Source: JACJXF01 sp038316435
GTDB lineage: Bacteria > Bacteroidota > Bacteroidia > Bacteroidales > GCA-2748055
DNA: 64,000 nucleotides
Assembly (NCBI GenBank): GCA_038316435.1
Contig: JBBQAQ010000006.1
Span: 1-64,000, forward strand
Direction: 5' to 3'
Below the pieces are notes generated by a model. It made no database searches. It was not told the DNA's origin and saw nothing but the letters and a program-made list of their open reading frames with translations. The translations under genes were made by a program, and so were the position numbers. This document shows positions 61,814 to 64,000 of the stretch, piece by piece; position 1 is the first letter of the stretch; the number at the start of each line of letters is the position of its first letter.

Positions 61814-62668
61814 CTAAAATTTCTCCATTTTCAAAAATTTGCGCAGATGAAGATGATGTATCCCTTTGTAATTACTGCTACTGTTAAAAGAGTCCATCGT
61901 AACAACATATTTGGGATAGTTATTATCAATCCTCATTAAATTACCAAATTCACGTTCGTGTGTTTTATCTTCTACAATCATATAGGCCACCTGAATATAA
62001 ATTTTCGAGCCGTCTTTAACTCCAATAAAATCAATCGCAAGGTTATTCAGCTTGCCAACATAAACTTCGTAATCCAAAATCCTGAGATGCAGATATACCG
62101 CATTCTCCATTAATTTATTGATGTCTCTCCCAAAATCGAGCCGTCGCATACAATTCCGAAGACCTAAATCTTCAAAGTAATACTTTTCACCAATTTCAAA
62201 ATTCTTTAATCCTTGCACATCCATCCGTGATGTTTTATTGACTATAAAAGCATTACTTAACGCTTTTAAATAATTGATAATAAAGCTTGTGGAAATATCA
62301 ATGCGCTGAGATTTCAAAAAATTATGAATATTGGTTGCCGAAAACAACCTGCCTACATTGTCCGAAAGGTAATCAACAAGCGTCTCTAATAAATCTACAT
62401 TACGAATACCTTCACGACTAACAACATTTTTTAGTAAAATTGTTGAGTATATATTTTTTAGGTACTCAAAGGCCATCTCATCGTTCAGCGGTAACCGCGA
62501 AAGATAGGGTAATCCGCCATAAGTAAGAAATAGCTTTAGTGAGTTATCTTCATCAGGTAAAGAATGGAAAAACAGGAACTCAGCATAACTCAGACTATGG
62601 ATTCTGAATTCAATATAACGTCCTGAAAGATAAGTGGAAGGGCTATAATTCTTATGATTGCGATTTTG
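61814..62668 (-). pseudogene. AAA ATPase with DUF4143 C-terminus, N-terminal ATPase part missing
   Basis: The frame runs 285 codons back to an in-frame TGA (62669-62671). It contains YLSGRYIEFRIHSLSYAEFL then LTYGGLPYLSRLPLNDEMAF, YSTILLKNVVSREGIRN, YLSDNVGRLFSATNIHNFLK, YFEDLGLRNC and the DUF4143 end. This is the second half of the AAA_14/DUF4143 ATPases. Walker A and B, expected about 60 residues and more upstream, are absent; the family match starts at TYLSGR and the sequence before it (about 62636 onward) does not belong. The first usable ATG is 62476, inside the domain. ATPase activity cannot be expected. Confidence 0.8.
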
Positions 62669-62769
62669 TCATCGTGGCTTCAATGAACCCGCAATAAAAT
62701 AGAATACCAAATAAAAGTCCTATCTTCATCCAATAAAAAAATCCCACCTAAACCTAAAGCCAAACAAAT

Positions 62770-63465
62770 ATGTGTTTTTCCATGGAAGCCAGTTTAGTGG
62801 GAGGAGTTATTATTTCCGCAATTGGAGTAGTAACAGTAAAAAAGGTACATAAACCTTCACAGATCCTTTTTGCAAGTATTCCTTTATTCTTCGGACTGCA
62901 GCAGTTTGCTGAAGGATTCCTCTGGTATTCCCTTCCTAATCCCGATTTGCAAACGATCCAGAATATATCTGCCTACACCTTTGTAATAATGGCACAGGTA
63001 ATATGGCCGCTGCTTATCCCTCTTTCGGTACTGGTAATGGAAAAGTCGGCAAAGAAGAAAAAAATTCTCTATATCATGTTTGCATTTGGCGTGGTACTGG
63101 CATTATACTATTCCTTCTGCCTGATAAGTTTTACAATCAGTCCCCAAATAATGGGATACCATATTAAATATTTCAACAGTTTCCCAATGAGCCTTGCAAA
63201 GCCTGCCTTCCTTTTTTACCTTATCGCAACCATTCCCCCGTTTTTTGTTTCAAGTATAAAGAGAATGAAGCTAATGGGCTACCTGATGACAGGGTCTTGC
63301 GTGGTAACGGTCATATTTTTCACCCAGTACCTGACATCAGTATGGTGTTTTTTCGCAGCGCTCCTGAGTGGTGTAATTTACTGGATACTAAATGATTCAC
63401 GAAGGGCATTTAATCTGGAAAAACTCAGGTTATTGACACAACCAATTAAGGATTTATTGAAATAA
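62770..63465 (+). CDS. DUF6629-type integral membrane protein
   Basis: A 231-residue membrane protein with about seven hydrophobic segments. The opening MCFSMEASLVGGVIISAIGV followed by KPSQILFASIPLFFGLQQFA and EGFLWYSLPNP is the DUF6629 pattern (MCFSATASF...F-GIQQ-EG-W). A basic short tail follows the final helix. Function unknown. It lies just after the AAA remnant, with the partial metalloprotease-like gene converging on it (24 bp apart). Confidence 0.75.
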   Translation: MCFSMEASLVGGVIISAIGVVTVKKVHKPSQILFASIPLFFGLQQFAEGFLWYSLPNPDLQTIQNISAYTFVIMAQVIWPLLIPLSVLVMEKSAKKKKILYIMFAFGVVLALYYSFCLISFTISPQIMGYHIKYFNSFPMSLAKPAFLFYLIATIPPFFVSSIKRMKLMGYLMTGSCVVTVIFFTQYLTSVWCFFAALLSGVIYWILNDSRRAFNLEKLRLLTQPIKDLLK

Positions 63466-63488
63466 CATCAGTTTTTCTCCGGTGCCAG

Positions 63489-64000
63489 CTAACTTGATTC
63501 CAGGTATTTCCTGAAAACTTTTCTGAGCTCGGTCGACATTTTGGCCGGGATATGGGATTCCAGGTTTCGCTCGCTGTCGATACTGTAAGCATGAACTTCA
63601 TCCGTAAGCGATTCCTCGTGGTACCCGATTCTCAGTTCTTCCCTTATATCTTCAGTATCATATTTTGAAATGATTTGCAGGGCTTCAGCCCTGTAATCAT
63701 CATTCGTATAAAACAGGGCATGGGCAATTTCGTGCTGAAGCAGCTGTTCGGTATATTTTGTTTCACTGTGAATCCCAATAATATAAAATGCCCCTCTCTC
63801 TGCGCTGAAAAGATCTAGTAACTGTTGCTCCTGGTCTGAGAGCGGATCAAATCTCCCTTCATAAAATGGTTGAAGAGTATTGAAAGGGATATTGAACCCT
63901 GCCCAATCGGAATAATATGTGAACTTACCGGTTTTGATTCCTTTTGGGGATGTTCTCGTGTACCAGTCTTTAAATTCCTCCAGCGAAAAGAACTTTCCTC
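63489..64000 (-). CDS. HExxH-motif protein, partial (5' end outside window)
   Basis: An open minus-strand frame from the right edge to TAG at 63489-63491, about 170 residues without a start. It reads FFSLEEFKDWYTRTSPKGIK, FYEGRFDPLSDQEQQLL, LFSAERGAFYIIGIHSETKY, then TEQLLQHEIAHALFYTNDDY and RAEALQIISKYD, ending VFRKYLESS. HEIAH is a zinc-metalloprotease-like HExxH, followed about 30 residues later by acidic residues that could supply a third ligand. I do not recognise the family; similar reading frames are often annotated as ABC-type or ImmA-like hydrolase relatives, which is not established here. Confidence 0.65.
   Translation of the reverse strand, partial: GKFFSLEEFKDWYTRTSPKGIKTGKFTYYSDWAGFNIPFNTLQPFYEGRFDPLSDQEQQLLDLFSAERGAFYIIGIHSETKYTEQLLQHEIAHALFYTNDDYRAEALQIISKYDTEDIREELRIGYHEESLTDEVHAYSIDSERNLESHIPAKMSTELRKVFRKYLESS

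Noticed and set aside
61721..61939. 72-residue plus-strand frame antisense to the AAA remnant
   Set aside because: Most of it is the complement of conserved DUF4143 sequence and it has no independent support.

Overview
The window reads as chromosomal DNA of a Bacteroidota, probably Bacteroidales-like. The support is AT-rich sequence, promoters of the TTTG-N19-TAnnTTTG type, a type IX secretion plug protein, tandem TPR/PD40/OmpA envelope proteins, Na+-NQR, futalosine-route menaquinone genes and typical Bacteroidota intergenic repeats. No species can be named from the sequence alone.

Layout. 1-1193 is a graveyard: pieces of RHS/YD-repeat protein on the minus strand, a deleted VapBC-like toxin-antitoxin pair on the plus strand, and a broken unknown frame. 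1185-4963 holds folE and a PTPS/QueD homologue (pterin synthesis), mqnB-mqnD (menaquinone) and hldD (ADP-heptose for LPS). 5046-9281 has an intergenic repeat, a higBA pair, a 14-TM-type MFS exporter and an unrecognised membrane protein. 9394-11920 has a CNNM/CBS protein and the T9SS plug protein. 12165-19251 is a complete nqrABCDEF-apbE cluster, followed on the opposite strand by two small cysteine-tailed membrane proteins that resemble the NqrM maturation factor. 20029-23301 carries a fused alpha/beta ketoacid dehydrogenase E1 and YqgE/AlgH. 23305-26222 is a tight minus-strand operon amn-holA-rhomboid-gmhB. 27299-34956 is a trio of TPR/PD40 envelope proteins. One ends in OmpA; another has about ten copies of a 60-70 residue helical repeat and a C-terminal membrane anchor. 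35217-42814 has a GT2/pseudo-phosphoglycosyltransferase fusion, lysA, recR, a sodium symporter and an acyl-CoA synthetase. 43167-53922 has a ChaN-like protein, a fold-back element, alaS, three M23 peptidase paralogues, a CapA protein, a MerR regulator, a NIF3 protein and a zinc-ribbon coiled-coil protein. 53999-57321 has three 97-bp repeats, then lemA, two TPM genes and a second capA. 57615-60884 has hutU and small genes. 61110-64000 has tRNA-Val with a truncated, altered second copy, a headless AAA ATPase remnant, a DUF6629-type protein and a partial HExxH protein.

How it fits together. mqnB/mqnD feed the menaquinone pool that Na+-NQR reduces; ApbE attaches FMN to NqrB and NqrC, and the small cysteine proteins are candidates for metal-centre maturation. 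hldD and gmhB are separate parts of one ADP-heptose/LPS pathway. The envelope theme is strong: T9SS plug, PD40/OmpA trio, M23 triplet, CapA pair, LemA/TPM. Accessory or mobile DNA is concentrated at the two ends (1-1193 and 61231-62700), with smaller islands at 5046-5873, 44081-44349 and 53999-54290. The most unusual item is the 1367-residue protein encoded at 30853-34956.
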